DNA of 64,000 nucleotides from Marinifilum sp. D714. Its GTDB lineage: Bacteria > Bacteroidota > Bacteroidia > Bacteroidales > Marinifilaceae. Location of the stretch: NCBI RefSeq assembly GCF_030851345.1, contig NZ_JALPNU010000003.1, positions 186,001 to 250,000 of the forward strand, given 5' to 3'. Of the stretch, positions 17,729-27,461 are shown one piece after another. The notes under the pieces are model-generated. The model was given only the letters and a program-made list of their open reading frames with translations. It did not search any database and was not told where the DNA came from. Every line of letters begins with the position of its first letter. Position 1 is the stretch's first letter. The position numbers and the translations under genes are program-made.

Positions 17729-17764
17729 AAAGTTCGTTTCAGTCCGAACTTTTAGAACTAAAAG
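17729..17764. promoter_or_regulatory. Operator 3 with overlapping second inverted repeat
   Basis: AAAGTTCG (17729-17736) and CGAACTTT (17745-17752) form an 8-bp inverted repeat around an 8-nt spacer, identical in core to operator 1. A second repeat, CTTTTAG (17749-17755) and CTAAAAG (17758-17764), overlaps its right arm. The site ends 9 bp before the ATG at 17773, so binding would block transcription or translation start of the pump operon. No clear TAnnTTTG box was found nearby. Confidence 0.75.
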
Positions 17765-17772
17765 AATATCAC

Positions 17773-18930
17773 ATGAGAAAAAACTATTTATTCGCTGGTA
17801 TAATAATCCTCCTGCTAGGATTTACATCATGCAAAAAAGGAAATCAAGCTCAAGCCGGACATGGTCCGATGCCTTTTCCTGTTCAAACTGTTGAAAAATC
17901 CAATGTCACTACATATAATGAATATGCAGCCAATATTGAGGGGATGCAAAACATCGAAATCCGACCTAAAGTAGATGGATTCATTGATGAAATATACATC
18001 GACGAAGGTGATCAGGTAACAAAAGGGCAATTACTCTTTAAACTTAGCGCAGAAACCTTAAGCCAACAGGTTAAAGCTGCTAAGGCAAATATTAAAGTAG
18101 CCGAAGCTCAAGTATTTTCAGCACAGGTAGAAGTTGACAAAATTACGCCATTGGTTGAAAAAAACATTATCAGTTCCATTCAGCTTAAAACTGCAAAAAG
18201 CAATTTAAATGCTGCAAAGGCACAGTTAGCTGCTTCAGAAGCTCAGTATCAAAATGCAAAAGAGAACCTTGGATATACAATGATTAAAAGTCCTGTTGAT
18301 GGATTTATCGGTAGCTTGCCATACAAAGTTGGAAGTCTTGTTGGAAGAACTGAAGTGAATCCATTGACAACAGTATCGAATATCAAAAATGTCTATGCAT
18401 ATTTTACTTTGAATGAGAAGCAATTATTACAATTCAACAGACAATTGAATGGTAGTAGTGTTGATGAAAAAATCAAACAAATGCCGGATGTAGAATTAGT
18501 ATTAGCTGATGGTTCTGTTTACAATCAAAAAGGTAGGATTGAAACCATTAATGGTATGGTAAACCCTCGAACTGGTAGCATTAGTTACAGAGCCATTTTC
18601 CCAAACCCTGACAACTTGTTAAGGAGTGGAATTAGTGGAAAAGTGAAAATGGCATCCAATATGAATGATATTGTTTTGCTACCTCAAAAAGCGACTTACG
18701 AATTACAAGGAAAAAAATTCGTTTACCTAGTGGGAAAAGAAAACAAGGTAGAATCGAAAGAGGTGACAATCGCTAATACTGTGGACAATCATTTTATCGT
18801 AAAAGATGGAGTAAATCCAGGACAGAAATATGTTGTTGATGGCTTGATTAAACTTCGCGAAGGCATGCAGATCATCCCTCAAAGCGGGCAATCGAAAGCA
18901 GATGGTAATGTTGCCTTTTCTCAAAAGTAA
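17773..18930 (+). CDS. RND efflux periplasmic adaptor (membrane fusion protein, AcrA/MexA type)
   Basis: A 385-residue lipoprotein with lipobox GFTSC followed by KK, so it is anchored in the periplasm. Domain order is that of AcrA-like adaptors: a first lipoyl half (IRPKVDGFIDEIYIDEGDQV, about residues 58-77), an alpha-helical hairpin (about 95-165), a second lipoyl half (YTMIKSPVDGFIGSL), then beta-barrel and membrane-proximal domains. It bridges the inner-membrane pump and the outer-membrane channel encoded next. Only 35 bp separate it from the pump gene. Three operator-like repeats link it to the upstream regulator. The exported compounds cannot be named. Confidence 0.93.
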   Translation: MRKNYLFAGIIILLLGFTSCKKGNQAQAGHGPMPFPVQTVEKSNVTTYNEYAANIEGMQNIEIRPKVDGFIDEIYIDEGDQVTKGQLLFKLSAETLSQQVKAAKANIKVAEAQVFSAQVEVDKITPLVEKNIISSIQLKTAKSNLNAAKAQLAASEAQYQNAKENLGYTMIKSPVDGFIGSLPYKVGSLVGRTEVNPLTTVSNIKNVYAYFTLNEKQLLQFNRQLNGSSVDEKIKQMPDVELVLADGSVYNQKGRIETINGMVNPRTGSISYRAIFPNPDNLLRSGISGKVKMASNMNDIVLLPQKATYELQGKKFVYLVGKENKVESKEVTIANTVDNHFIVKDGVNPGQKYVVDGLIKLREGMQIIPQSGQSKADGNVAFSQK

Positions 18931-18965
18931 GCAGTTCTTTCAGTTTTAAAAATTAAACAAAAATC

Positions 18966-21900
18966 ATGTTAAGAAGATTTATTGAACGGCCGGTATTATC
19001 GACCGTAATATCCATACTCATCCTAATTTTAGGGATATTGGGACTTACATCTCTGCCAAGAGAGCAGTTCCCGGAAATTGCACCTCCAACCGTGCAAATC
19101 TCCGCAACCTATCCTGGTGCAAATGCCGAAACATTACTAAAAAGTGTTGTTGTTCCCATTGAAGAGGCTGTAAATGGTGTTGAGAACATGACCTACATGT
19201 CTTCAACCTCAAGTAACGACGGAACAGCCACCATTAGTGTTTACTTTGAATTGGGAACCAACCCGGATATTGCAGCTGTGAACGTACAAAATCGTGTAGC
19301 AACTGTGAATAGTAAACTGCCTCAGCAGGTAATTCAATCTGGGGTAACCACAAAGAAAGTTCAGACCAGTGTATTGATGTTCTTGTCTCTGTATTCAGAA
19401 AATGATGACTTTGATGCCACCTTTATTGAAAACTATGCTCGTATCAACCTAATTCCTATGATTAAAAGGATTAATGGGGTTGGAGATGCCAATGTTTTTG
19501 GATCGCGAGATTACTCCATGAGAATCTGGTTGAAACCGGAAAAAATGGCTGCCTTTGGCTTAACACCTCAAGATGTTGTAGCTGCATTAAACGAGCAAAA
19601 CCTTGAGGCTGCTCCCGGTAAGTTTGGAGCAAACTCAAGCCAATCGTTCGAATATGTAATTCGCTACAAAGGGAAACTTTCTACTCAAGAAGAGTACGAA
19701 AACATAATTCTTCGTTCGGAAGGAAACAGTGATTTTCTAAGACTAAAAGATGTAGCAAAAGTTGAACTTGGTGCTTTTAGCTATGCAACAAAGAACATTA
19801 CAAATGGAAATCCATCTGTTGCCGTCGCAGTATACCAAACCTCAGGTTCCAATGCTCAGGAAATTATCAAGGAAGTAGAACAAACTTTAGAAAAGGCAAG
19901 TGCCGATTTTCCAAAGGGAATCGGCTATGTAATTCCTTTTAACACGAATGACTTTCTTGAGGCATCTATTTCAAAGGTAATTTCAACACTTATTGAGGCA
20001 TTCCTTTTGGTATTCCTGGTTGTGTTCCTTTTCCTACAGGACTTCAGATCAACATTGATTCCAGCAATAGCTGTTCCGGTTGCAATTGTCGGTACTTTCT
20101 TTTTTCTGAATCTTTTTGGATTCTCGATTAACATGCTGACTTTGTTTGCCCTGGTTTTGGCCATTGGTATTGTGGTTGATGACGCCATTGTGGTTGTGGA
20201 AGCGGTTCATGCCAAATTAGATAATGGAGCAAAAAGTGCCAAGAAAGCTACGGTATCTGCAATGAGTGAAATCACGGGTGCGATTATCTCTATCACCCTT
20301 GTGATGTCTGCAGTATTTATTCCGGTTTCCTTCCTGAAAGGTCCAACTGGTGCATTTTATCAGCAGTTTGCAATCACCTTAGCGGTAGCCATTGTTATTT
20401 CTGCAATCAACGCATTAACATTGAGTCCTGCCCTTTGTGCCTTGCTTTTGAAACCTCACAATCCAAGTGAAGATCACAAAAAAGGATTGATGAATCGATT
20501 CTATACATCTTTCAATACTGGTTTTGATGCAATCACCGACAGGTATACCAGCTCTGTGAAATTTCTTATCAATAGAAAATGGTTAGCAGGAGCAATACTT
20601 ATTGGCTTTACCCTGTTGGCAGGATGGTTCTTTAAAACCACTCCTACAGGATTTATTCCAAATGAAGACCAAGGGATCATCTTTTGTGATATCACTTTGC
20701 CTCCGGGAAGTACTCTTGACAGAACTGCTAAAGTAGCAGGAAAGGTAGAAAGCATTATCGAGGAGATTGATGTTGTGCAGGAGCGCATGTTCGTGATTGG
20801 ATTTAGTTTGATGAGTGGAACCAATGGTGGATCGAAAGCATTTGCCGTTATCAAGCTTAAAGATTGGCACGAGCGAAAAGAAGATCACCAAAAAGTAAAT
20901 GCCATTATCGGACAGCTGTTTGGTCGCACTGCGGCAATAAACGATGCAAGAATTCTATTCTTTGCTCCTCCTACTGTTCGTGGTTTTGGTAACTCTGATG
21001 GTTTCGAGATGAGACTGCAAGATAAATCGAATGGCTCATTTGACGACTTAATGGCAAAAAGTGGACAATTCCTGGGCGCGCTAAATCAACGACCAGAGAT
21101 TAAATATGCCATTACTTCTTTCAATACTGGTTTCCCTCAATACGAAATGGAAGTGAATGTTGAAAAGGTAAAAGAGGCTGGTATTTCTGTTAATGGACTA
21201 TTTTCAACCCTTCAGGGATACTACGGAAGTTGGTATGCTGCCGATTTTAATAGGTTTGGTAAGCAATACCGTGTGATGATTCAGGCTTCGCCTGAGGATA
21301 GAGAAACCATTGAATCGATGAACAATGTATTTGTTCGTAATGCGAACAATGAGTTGGTATCGGTAAGCCAGTTTGTCAACATGAAAAAGGTAAATGGTCC
21401 TGATGTGGTAAATCGATTCAACCTGTTTAACTCAGCAACCATTAACGGTAACGTAAACCCTGGATACAGTACTGGTGATGCTATTCAAGCCATTCGCGAG
21501 GTAGCAGCACAAACGCTACCTTCAACTTATGGATATGAATTCTCAGGAATGACCCGTGAGGAAGAAAAAGCAGGTAACCAGGCAGTAGTTGTTTTTATAT
21601 TGAGTTTGATTTTTGTCTATTTCCTTCTTGCTGCGCAGTACGAAAGTTATATTCTTCCATTCTCAATTCTATTGTCACTCCCTATCGGGATTTTTGGAGC
21701 CATATTCTTTGTAAAGCTTATTGGTTTGGAGAACAACATTTATTTCCAGGTTGCCTTAATCATGTTGATTGGTCTATTAGCGAAGAATGCCATCCTGATT
21801 GTAGAGTTCGCTCTTCAGCGTCGCAGACAGGGAATGGAACTATTGCAAGCTGCCGCTGAAGGTGCCAAAGCACGTTTGCGTCCAATCCTAATGACATCCT

Positions 21901-22136
21901 TTGCCTTTATTCTTGGTTTGATGCCATTGATGCTGGCAAGTGGTGCCGGAGCTGTAGGAAACCGCTCCATTGGTACAGGAGCCGTTGGTGGTATGTTGAT
22001 AGGAACTGTATTTGGAGTATTTGTAATTCCTGCCTTCTTTGTGATTTTCCAAATGATTCAAGAGAAAATTAGCGGAGCTCCAAAAGAAGAGGAATTGGAA
22101 GAAATTGAAGTAGAAGAACTGGCTAAGATTCAATAA
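18966..22136 (+). CDS. RND multidrug efflux permease (HAE-1, AcrB type)
   Basis: A 1056-residue inner-membrane proton-driven pump of normal length. It starts with the classic MLRRFIERPVLSTVIS, has the first membrane helix, two large periplasmic loops and two blocks of membrane helices. The proton-relay aspartates are Asp405 and Asp406 in GIVVDDAIVVVEA, and the matching lysine is present in GLLAKNAILIVEFA. These are the hallmarks of drug-exporting HAE-1 pumps, not of metal pumps, which read VDAAI at this place. The acidic C-terminal tail (KEEELEEIEVEELAKIQ) is cytoplasmic. The outer-membrane channel gene follows after 14 bp. Confidence 0.95.
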   Translation: MLRRFIERPVLSTVISILILILGILGLTSLPREQFPEIAPPTVQISATYPGANAETLLKSVVVPIEEAVNGVENMTYMSSTSSNDGTATISVYFELGTNPDIAAVNVQNRVATVNSKLPQQVIQSGVTTKKVQTSVLMFLSLYSENDDFDATFIENYARINLIPMIKRINGVGDANVFGSRDYSMRIWLKPEKMAAFGLTPQDVVAALNEQNLEAAPGKFGANSSQSFEYVIRYKGKLSTQEEYENIILRSEGNSDFLRLKDVAKVELGAFSYATKNITNGNPSVAVAVYQTSGSNAQEIIKEVEQTLEKASADFPKGIGYVIPFNTNDFLEASISKVISTLIEAFLLVFLVVFLFLQDFRSTLIPAIAVPVAIVGTFFFLNLFGFSINMLTLFALVLAIGIVVDDAIVVVEAVHAKLDNGAKSAKKATVSAMSEITGAIISITLVMSAVFIPVSFLKGPTGAFYQQFAITLAVAIVISAINALTLSPALCALLLKPHNPSEDHKKGLMNRFYTSFNTGFDAITDRYTSSVKFLINRKWLAGAILIGFTLLAGWFFKTTPTGFIPNEDQGIIFCDITLPPGSTLDRTAKVAGKVESIIEEIDVVQERMFVIGFSLMSGTNGGSKAFAVIKLKDWHERKEDHQKVNAIIGQLFGRTAAINDARILFFAPPTVRGFGNSDGFEMRLQDKSNGSFDDLMAKSGQFLGALNQRPEIKYAITSFNTGFPQYEMEVNVEKVKEAGISVNGLFSTLQGYYGSWYAADFNRFGKQYRVMIQASPEDRETIESMNNVFVRNANNELVSVSQFVNMKKVNGPDVVNRFNLFNSATINGNVNPGYSTGDAIQAIREVAAQTLPSTYGYEFSGMTREEEKAGNQAVVVFILSLIFVYFLLAAQYESYILPFSILLSLPIGIFGAIFFVKLIGLENNIYFQVALIMLIGLLAKNAILIVEFALQRRRQGMELLQAAAEGAKARLRPILMTSFAFILGLMPLMLASGAGAVGNRSIGTGAVGGMLIGTVFGVFVIPAFFVIFQMIQEKISGAPKEEELEEIEVEELAKIQ

Positions 22137-22150
22137 TTAGAATACGATCA

Positions 22151-23572
22151 ATGAGAACAAAGAAAATTATATATGGAGTGGTATTTTTAGCATTTGCTAC
22201 AACAAGTCTGCAGTCTTGCTTTGTGGCTAGAAAATACCAACAACCTGATATCGAAATTCAGGATCAATACAGAAATGTATCAACAACTGATTCGGCCACA
22301 TTAGCCAACATGCCTTGGGAGGAATTGTTTACCGATGCCAAGCTGAACACTTTGGTTCGTGAGGCCCTGAATTCCAATCTTGATCTTCTGATGGCAGTGG
22401 AGAGAGTTAATGCTGCTGAAGCTTATTACAAGCAAGGAAAAATGGGCTATCTCCCATCCTTGAACTTGGGTGCCAACGGTGGTAAATACGAATTGTCAGA
22501 TAACAGCATGTCTGGCGTTTCAGCCGGAGGAAATGGTCCAAGCTATGAAAACTACCAGCTAAACGGTACCATTTCGTGGGAAGCAGACATTTGGGGAAAA
22601 ATCAGAAGCAACAAAAGAGCCTCTCAGGCGGCTTACTTGCAGTCTGAAGCATCAAGACGAGCTATTGAAAGTGCATTGGTTGCCAATATGGCTTCTGCTT
22701 ACTATCAACTGGTAGCATTGGATGCACAAGTTGAAGTGGCCACTAAAACGGTTACCAACCGCAAAGAGAGTCTGGAAACCATGATGAGTCTGAAAGAGGC
22801 CGGACAGGTTACCGAAGCTGCTGTTAAGCAAACTGAAGCTCAATTGTACAGCACTCAAATTTTATTGCTTGATCTGAAACAAAATGTATCGCTATTGGAA
22901 AATACCATCTCCATTCTTCTGGGAAGAGCTGTTGGTGATATCGATAGAGGTAAGCTGGCAGAACAAGAAATCAATATCCAGCTGGAAACTGGTTTCCCGG
23001 TTCAATTGCTTAGCAACCGTCCGGATGTTATGGCGGCAGAATTTGGCTTAAAGAATGCTTTTGAGTTAACCAATGTTGCTAAAAGTAATTTCTACCCAAG
23101 CATTAGCGTGAGCGCAACAGCCGGATTTGAAAGTTTAAAATTTGAAGACTGGTTCAGTTCTTCTTCCATTTTCAGTAATGTAATTGGAAACCTGACCCAA
23201 CCGCTTTTCAACAAAAGAAATATCAGAACCCAATATGAGGTTGCAAAGGCAAAACAAGCCGAGGCAAAATACAACTTCAAGAAAGCTTTATTAACTGCCA
23301 GCAAAGAGGTATCGGATGCCTTGTACAGCTACCAAACAGAAAAGGAAAGATATGAAATCAGAAAGCAGGAATTGCAGGCTTTAACCGATGCGGTGAGTTA
23401 CTCTGAGGAACTCTTAAACAGCGGATATGCCAATACAACCTATTTGGAAGTATTAACAGCACGAAGCAATGCTCTTTCTTCTGAGATTAACATGATCAAT
23501 TCTAAATTCAACCAGTTAAACTCTGTAGTTGAGCTTTATAAAGCTTTAGGCGGAGGCTGGAAACAAAAATAA
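22151..23572 (+). CDS. Outer-membrane efflux channel, NodT/OprM-type lipoprotein (TolC superfamily)
   Basis: A 473-residue protein with signal peptide and lipobox SLQSC. Two repeated OEP domains (about residues 60-255 and 280-470) form the trimeric alpha/beta barrel. Typical motifs are PWEELFTDAKLNTLVREAL, EADIWGKIR, and LLSNRPDVMAAEF between the repeats. It is the last gene of the pump operon and completes an AcrA-AcrB-OprM-like machine. A strong hairpin follows. Confidence 0.94.
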   Translation: MRTKKIIYGVVFLAFATTSLQSCFVARKYQQPDIEIQDQYRNVSTTDSATLANMPWEELFTDAKLNTLVREALNSNLDLLMAVERVNAAEAYYKQGKMGYLPSLNLGANGGKYELSDNSMSGVSAGGNGPSYENYQLNGTISWEADIWGKIRSNKRASQAAYLQSEASRRAIESALVANMASAYYQLVALDAQVEVATKTVTNRKESLETMMSLKEAGQVTEAAVKQTEAQLYSTQILLLDLKQNVSLLENTISILLGRAVGDIDRGKLAEQEINIQLETGFPVQLLSNRPDVMAAEFGLKNAFELTNVAKSNFYPSISVSATAGFESLKFEDWFSSSSIFSNVIGNLTQPLFNKRNIRTQYEVAKAKQAEAKYNFKKALLTASKEVSDALYSYQTEKERYEIRKQELQALTDAVSYSEELLNSGYANTTYLEVLTARSNALSSEINMINSKFNQLNSVVELYKALGGGWKQK

Positions 23573-23583
23573 AGTGGGATGAA

Positions 23584-23653
23584 GTGACCAGATCAATAGT
23601 GGGTATAAAAATTGTTGGTGGTTCTTCAATCAAAATGATCTGGTCACACTTTT
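23584..23653 (+). terminator. Hairpin terminator of the first efflux operon
   Basis: A 12-bp inverted repeat, GTGACCAGATCA (23584-23595) and TGATCTGGTCAC (23636-23647), with a 40-nt loop, followed by ACTTTT. The loop is long for an intrinsic terminator, but the position just after the last efflux gene fits. Confidence 0.6.
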
Positions 23654-23785
23654 ATCGTATTTTACCTTTCATTTAGCATATCAATTACAGCATCGGTTCA
23701 TTTTGAATTGATGCTGTTTTATTATAATGTCATCAACTTTTAAAATCCAAAAAACATTTATCTTCGTGATATAAAAAAGTAAGAT

Positions 23786-24775
23786 ATGTCAGATAAAATC
23801 ATACGTTGGGGAATTATTGGTTGTGGAAAAGTAACTGAAATCAAAAGCGGACCAGCTTATCAGAAAACTCCAGGATTTGAACTTTTAGCCGTAATGCGCC
23901 GCGATGAGAATTTATTGCGTAGTTATGCACAAAGACATAACATTTCAAAATACACCACAAATGCCGACGAAATAATTCATGACAATGATATTGATGCGAT
24001 TTACATTGCCACTCCTCCCGATTCTCACAAAGAATATGCTTTAAAGGTTGCTGAAGCCGGAAAAATTTGCTGCATCGAAAAGCCAATGGCTCCATCCTAC
24101 TCCGATTGTATTGAAATTACAAATGCTTTCGAAGAAAAGAATTTACCTCTTTTTGTTGCCTATTACCGACGTTCACTTCCACGGTTTAATAAGGTAAAGC
24201 AATTGATCAATGACCATGCAATTGGTCAAATAAGACACATTAGCTGGCATTTGAGCAAGGCACTAAATCCCTTGGATCTATCAGGAGAATACAATTGGCG
24301 CACCGATAAGCAAATTGCTCCCGGAGGATATTTCGATGATTTGGCAAGTCATGGCCTAGATCTGTTCACTTATTTACTTGGTGATATTGAAAATGCATCA
24401 GGAATTTCAACAAATCAACAAGAACTCTACCCTGCCAAAGATGCCATAACAGCCTGTTGGATTCACCAGAATGGAATAACTGGAACTGGGAGTTGGAATT
24501 TTGGCTGTAACACCCGAGAAGATAAGGTTGAAATATATGGAAGTAAAGGAAAAATGACATTTTCAGTTTTCGATGAGCTAGCTATTCTATTGGAAAATGA
24601 AAATGGCATTCAGGAAGAATTCATCGAGAATCCTGAAAACATACAGCTGTATCATGTTCAAAACATGAGAGACCACCTGCTTGGAAAGCTTATTCATCCA
24701 TCTACCGGAAAGTCGGCCAGTCATACCGCATGGGTAATGGACAAAATTTTAGGAAGGGTCACACTCCAGCGGTAA
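23786..24775 (+). CDS. Gfo/Idh/MocA family oxidoreductase
   Basis: A 329-residue NAD(P)-dependent sugar oxidoreductase. It has the N-terminal motif GIIGCGKVTEIKSGPA, then IATPPDSHKEYAL and the family ICCIEKPMAPS motif near residues 92-102. The C-terminal domain carries YYRRSLPRFNKVKQLI and GGYFDDLASHGLDLFTYLLGD, with His at the usual catalytic place. Enzymes of this family act on free or nucleotide-bound sugars or inositols. This copy stands alone between the efflux operon and a convergent peptidase gene, so its substrate cannot be deduced from context. It is not closely related to the WbpB copy in this window. Confidence 0.85.
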   Translation: MSDKIIRWGIIGCGKVTEIKSGPAYQKTPGFELLAVMRRDENLLRSYAQRHNISKYTTNADEIIHDNDIDAIYIATPPDSHKEYALKVAEAGKICCIEKPMAPSYSDCIEITNAFEEKNLPLFVAYYRRSLPRFNKVKQLINDHAIGQIRHISWHLSKALNPLDLSGEYNWRTDKQIAPGGYFDDLASHGLDLFTYLLGDIENASGISTNQQELYPAKDAITACWIHQNGITGTGSWNFGCNTREDKVEIYGSKGKMTFSVFDELAILLENENGIQEEFIENPENIQLYHVQNMRDHLLGKLIHPSTGKSASHTAWVMDKILGRVTLQR

Positions 24776-24844
24776 TGATAGATTTACGGTTGTCTATACC
24801 GATTATGACATCTAAATAATCAAACAACAAAGCTTACCACACTC

Positions 24845-24871
24845 GCCTGCTTTTCTCATAAATAAGCAGGC
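24845..24871. terminator. First of two hairpins between convergent genes
   Basis: GCCTGCTT (24845-24852) pairs with AAGCAGGC (24864-24871) around an 11-nt loop. There is no T run directly after it on the plus strand, so it may act together with the next hairpin. Confidence 0.4.
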
Positions 24872-24878
24872 ATAAAAA

Positions 24879-24900
24879 AAGCAGCTCAAGTGAGCTGCTT
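24879..24900 (-). terminator. Intrinsic terminator of pepF, possibly bidirectional
   Basis: AAGCAGCTCA (24879-24888) and TGAGCTGCTT (24891-24900) form a stem with a very short loop. On the minus strand it is followed by a run of T, just downstream of the peptidase stop at 24924. Confidence 0.8.
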
Positions 24901-24923
24901 TCTATATTTATAATGCTAATTAA

Positions 24924-26831
24924 TTAGCTTTTCTTCACTTTTTCAAGCTCCGCAGCCAATTGATCAACCAATTCATCTAACTGGTTGATAACAGCCATAA
25001 TGGTTTCTGGTTTCGACAAATCAACACCAGCTTTTTTCAATTGCTCCATTGGGAAATCATTACCTCCTGATTTCAATAGGGTAATATATCTCTCCAAAGC
25101 AGCTTGTCTATCCTTTTTGTTACCTTCCATTACATCCTTGTATAATTTAGCTGATGAAGCAAAACAAGTTGCATACTGGTATACATAGAATGGTGAATTG
25201 TAGAAATGAGGAATTCTTGTCCAAGGATAGTTTGAATATTTTGTTTTTTCAGTTGCATCACCATAATACTCGTTAGCAATACCACCCCATACATTGGTCA
25301 ACACATCTGCATTTACTGGTTTTCCCTGCTCTACCATCGAGTGAACCTGATATTCGTAATCAGCAAACATGGTTTGCGCATAGAATGTACCAATAATACC
25401 TTCAATAGCCTGAGTTAACAAAGCAATTCTTTCCTTAGGATCTTTGGTATTTTCCATCATGTGATCCAACAACAAACGCTCGTTAAAAGTAGATGCAACC
25501 TCTGCAACAAAAATTGTATAACCATGGGTAGCAAAAGGCTGATTTTCGTTTGAAAGAGTTGTGTGCATTGTATGTCCCAACTCATGTGCTAAAGTAAACA
25601 CATAATCCAAGGTTCCATCGTAATTCAATAACATGTATGGATGAACACCATAAACACCAGCAGAAAAAGCTCCAGAACGCTTTCCAGGATTTTCGTATAC
25701 ATCTAACCAACCACTTTCAGTTGCATTCTTCAGTTTAGCCTGGTACTCTTTACCCAAAGGAAGAACCGATTCAACTACTACGTCAACAGCATCTTCATAT
25801 GGATAGTTTTTATTGAAATCAGTCAAGCTGATAGAACCATCAAAGCCATAGTATTTTTCAAGACCCAAAACTTTCTTTCTAAGTTCTACATACTTGCGCA
25901 TTGGAGCAGTGTTTTCCTTCACTGTCTTGATCAAGTTCAAGTAAACATCCTTAGGAATGTTATTTCCTTCCAATCTTGCATCTAAGCATGATTCATATTT
26001 TTTAGCACGAGCACCTGCCCAGTTTGCCTGAACGATTCCATTGTAAATAGCAGCGTAAGTATTCTTGTTCTTGTAATATACATCATACAATGCTTCGTAA
26101 GCTTTTTTACGATCTTCCTGGTTAAGGTTGTTGGTCACGATTTGTGAGTAAACACCTGGAGTAACTTTTACCTTTTTACCATCAGACAATTCCACTTCCT
26201 GGAATTCGATATCAGCTGTAGAGATTGCTTTAAAAACGTTACCAGCTGTACCTGTTACCTGTGAATAGTAAGATAGCAATTGCTCCATCTCTTCGCTAAG
26301 AACATGCTTTTGTAAACGGTACATGTCCAATAAGTCGAATTTATGATCTTTCAAAGCAGAATTTGAAGCAACCCACTCTTTCATTGTTGCTTCCGGAATT
26401 TGGATCATTTCAGGAGAAATCCAAGCAGTAGCTACTCCAAATTGAGCGAATAGCAATTGAACTTGCTGAAGCTTAGCCATTAGCTCCATATTTCTTTGGT
26501 CAACTGTACTTTGGAAAGAAACGAACTGGTATACTTTGTATGCCTTCTTCATTAAATCTTCCTGAATCTTCAACATTTCTGCTAAATTTTCAGAACTCTC
26601 ACCCAATTTACCTTTAAAGCCTTGAATTTTTTCCATATCTACTGAAATGGCTTTAAAATCAGCTTCCCAAGCTTCCCAATTTTCGTAGATATCAGAAAAA
26701 TTCCATTTGTATTTCGCTGGAATTTCTTCTCGCGTTTTATAATTTACCTGTGCCGTAGCTTGCCACACAGTACATGAAATAAGAAGAGCCAAAGTAAAAA
26801 CTCTTCCTATACTCCTTAGTTTAGTGTTCAT
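24924..26831 (-). CDS. pepF: Oligoendopeptidase F, M3B family, exported
   Basis: A 635-residue zinc peptidase. The N-terminal 28 residues form a signal peptide (FTLALLISCTVWQATAQ), so the enzyme should act in the periplasm or outside, unlike the cytoplasmic PepF of Firmicutes. The zinc motif HELGH is at residues 416-420, with the third ligand expected in FVAEVASTFNE about 27 residues later. The helical N-terminal lid domain is complete and the length is normal. It would cut short peptides for uptake or cell-wall turnover. A TATATTTG -7 box (26879-26872, minus) lies 40 bp upstream of the start. It stands alone and has its own terminator. Confidence 0.93.
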   Translation of the reverse strand: MNTKLRSIGRVFTLALLISCTVWQATAQVNYKTREEIPAKYKWNFSDIYENWEAWEADFKAISVDMEKIQGFKGKLGESSENLAEMLKIQEDLMKKAYKVYQFVSFQSTVDQRNMELMAKLQQVQLLFAQFGVATAWISPEMIQIPEATMKEWVASNSALKDHKFDLLDMYRLQKHVLSEEMEQLLSYYSQVTGTAGNVFKAISTADIEFQEVELSDGKKVKVTPGVYSQIVTNNLNQEDRKKAYEALYDVYYKNKNTYAAIYNGIVQANWAGARAKKYESCLDARLEGNNIPKDVYLNLIKTVKENTAPMRKYVELRKKVLGLEKYYGFDGSISLTDFNKNYPYEDAVDVVVESVLPLGKEYQAKLKNATESGWLDVYENPGKRSGAFSAGVYGVHPYMLLNYDGTLDYVFTLAHELGHTMHTTLSNENQPFATHGYTIFVAEVASTFNERLLLDHMMENTKDPKERIALLTQAIEGIIGTFYAQTMFADYEYQVHSMVEQGKPVNADVLTNVWGGIANEYYGDATEKTKYSNYPWTRIPHFYNSPFYVYQYATCFASSAKLYKDVMEGNKKDRQAALERYITLLKSGGNDFPMEQLKKAGVDLSKPETIMAVINQLDELVDQLAAELEKVKKS

Positions 26832-27120
26832 TTTTTAAAAGTTATTAATAGTTAATTTTTTCCCATTAAGACAAATATATGGCGATATTACCTGATTTTA
26901 TGTCTGGATAACATGCAATCTTATAAATTTTAGATCATTGAAGATATTCTCCGATAAGCAATGCATTTAGCCGGATGTAATAATGTTTTGGGCTTTATAA
27001 ATATGTCTTTGCTATAAAAGCCCTATATGCATTTTAGATATGCTATTAAACCTATCTAATAAAGTAAAACTCTAAAACAAAAATCTTAATATTGTCAACA
27101 GTAAAATAACACAACATATC

Positions 27121-27384
27121 ATGTCAGAAAATTACAAATTCGTTCAGAATACAAAATGTGAATATTTCCCATGCCATAAAGTTAAAAACGAAGCAGATTT
27201 TAACTGCTTGTTCTGCTTTTGCCCATTGTACATGTTGGGTGACAAATGTGGTGGAAACTTTACCTATACCGATAATGGTATTAAAAATTGTAGCGAATGT
27301 ACCTTGCCGCACTCAAAGAATGGCTATGATCATGTAATGAGTAAAATGGGTCTGGTAATGGAAAAGGGGAAAAAGCAAGATTAA
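27121..27384 (+). CDS. Cysteine-rich small domain protein (PF04071-like)
   Basis: An 87-residue protein with eight or more cysteines in a tight pattern: KCEYFPCHK, FNCLFCFCPLY, DKCGGNF and NCSECTLPH. This fits the cysteine-rich small domain family, thought to bind metal (zinc or a cluster) and sometimes found near cobalamin genes. No cobalamin gene is near here. It is flanked by a peptidase gene in the opposite direction and followed by a perfect 17-bp hairpin, so it is its own transcription unit. Its function is unknown. Confidence 0.82.
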   Translation: MSENYKFVQNTKCEYFPCHKVKNEADFNCLFCFCPLYMLGDKCGGNFTYTDNGIKNCSECTLPHSKNGYDHVMSKMGLVMEKGKKQD

Positions 27385-27393
27385 AAAAATCCA

Positions 27394-27435
27394 ATAACAA
27401 AAGAGTCAGTTAAACTGACTCTTTTGTTATTTTTA
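27394..27435 (+). terminator. Strong intrinsic terminator of the Cys-rich gene
   Basis: A perfect 17-bp stem, ATAACAAAAGAGTCAGT (27394-27410) and ACTGACTCTTTTGTTAT (27414-27430), with a 3-nt loop, followed by five T. It lies 10 bp after the stop codon. Confidence 0.92.
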
Positions 27436-27461
27436 GGGTTTAAATCATAACAGGAATCCTA

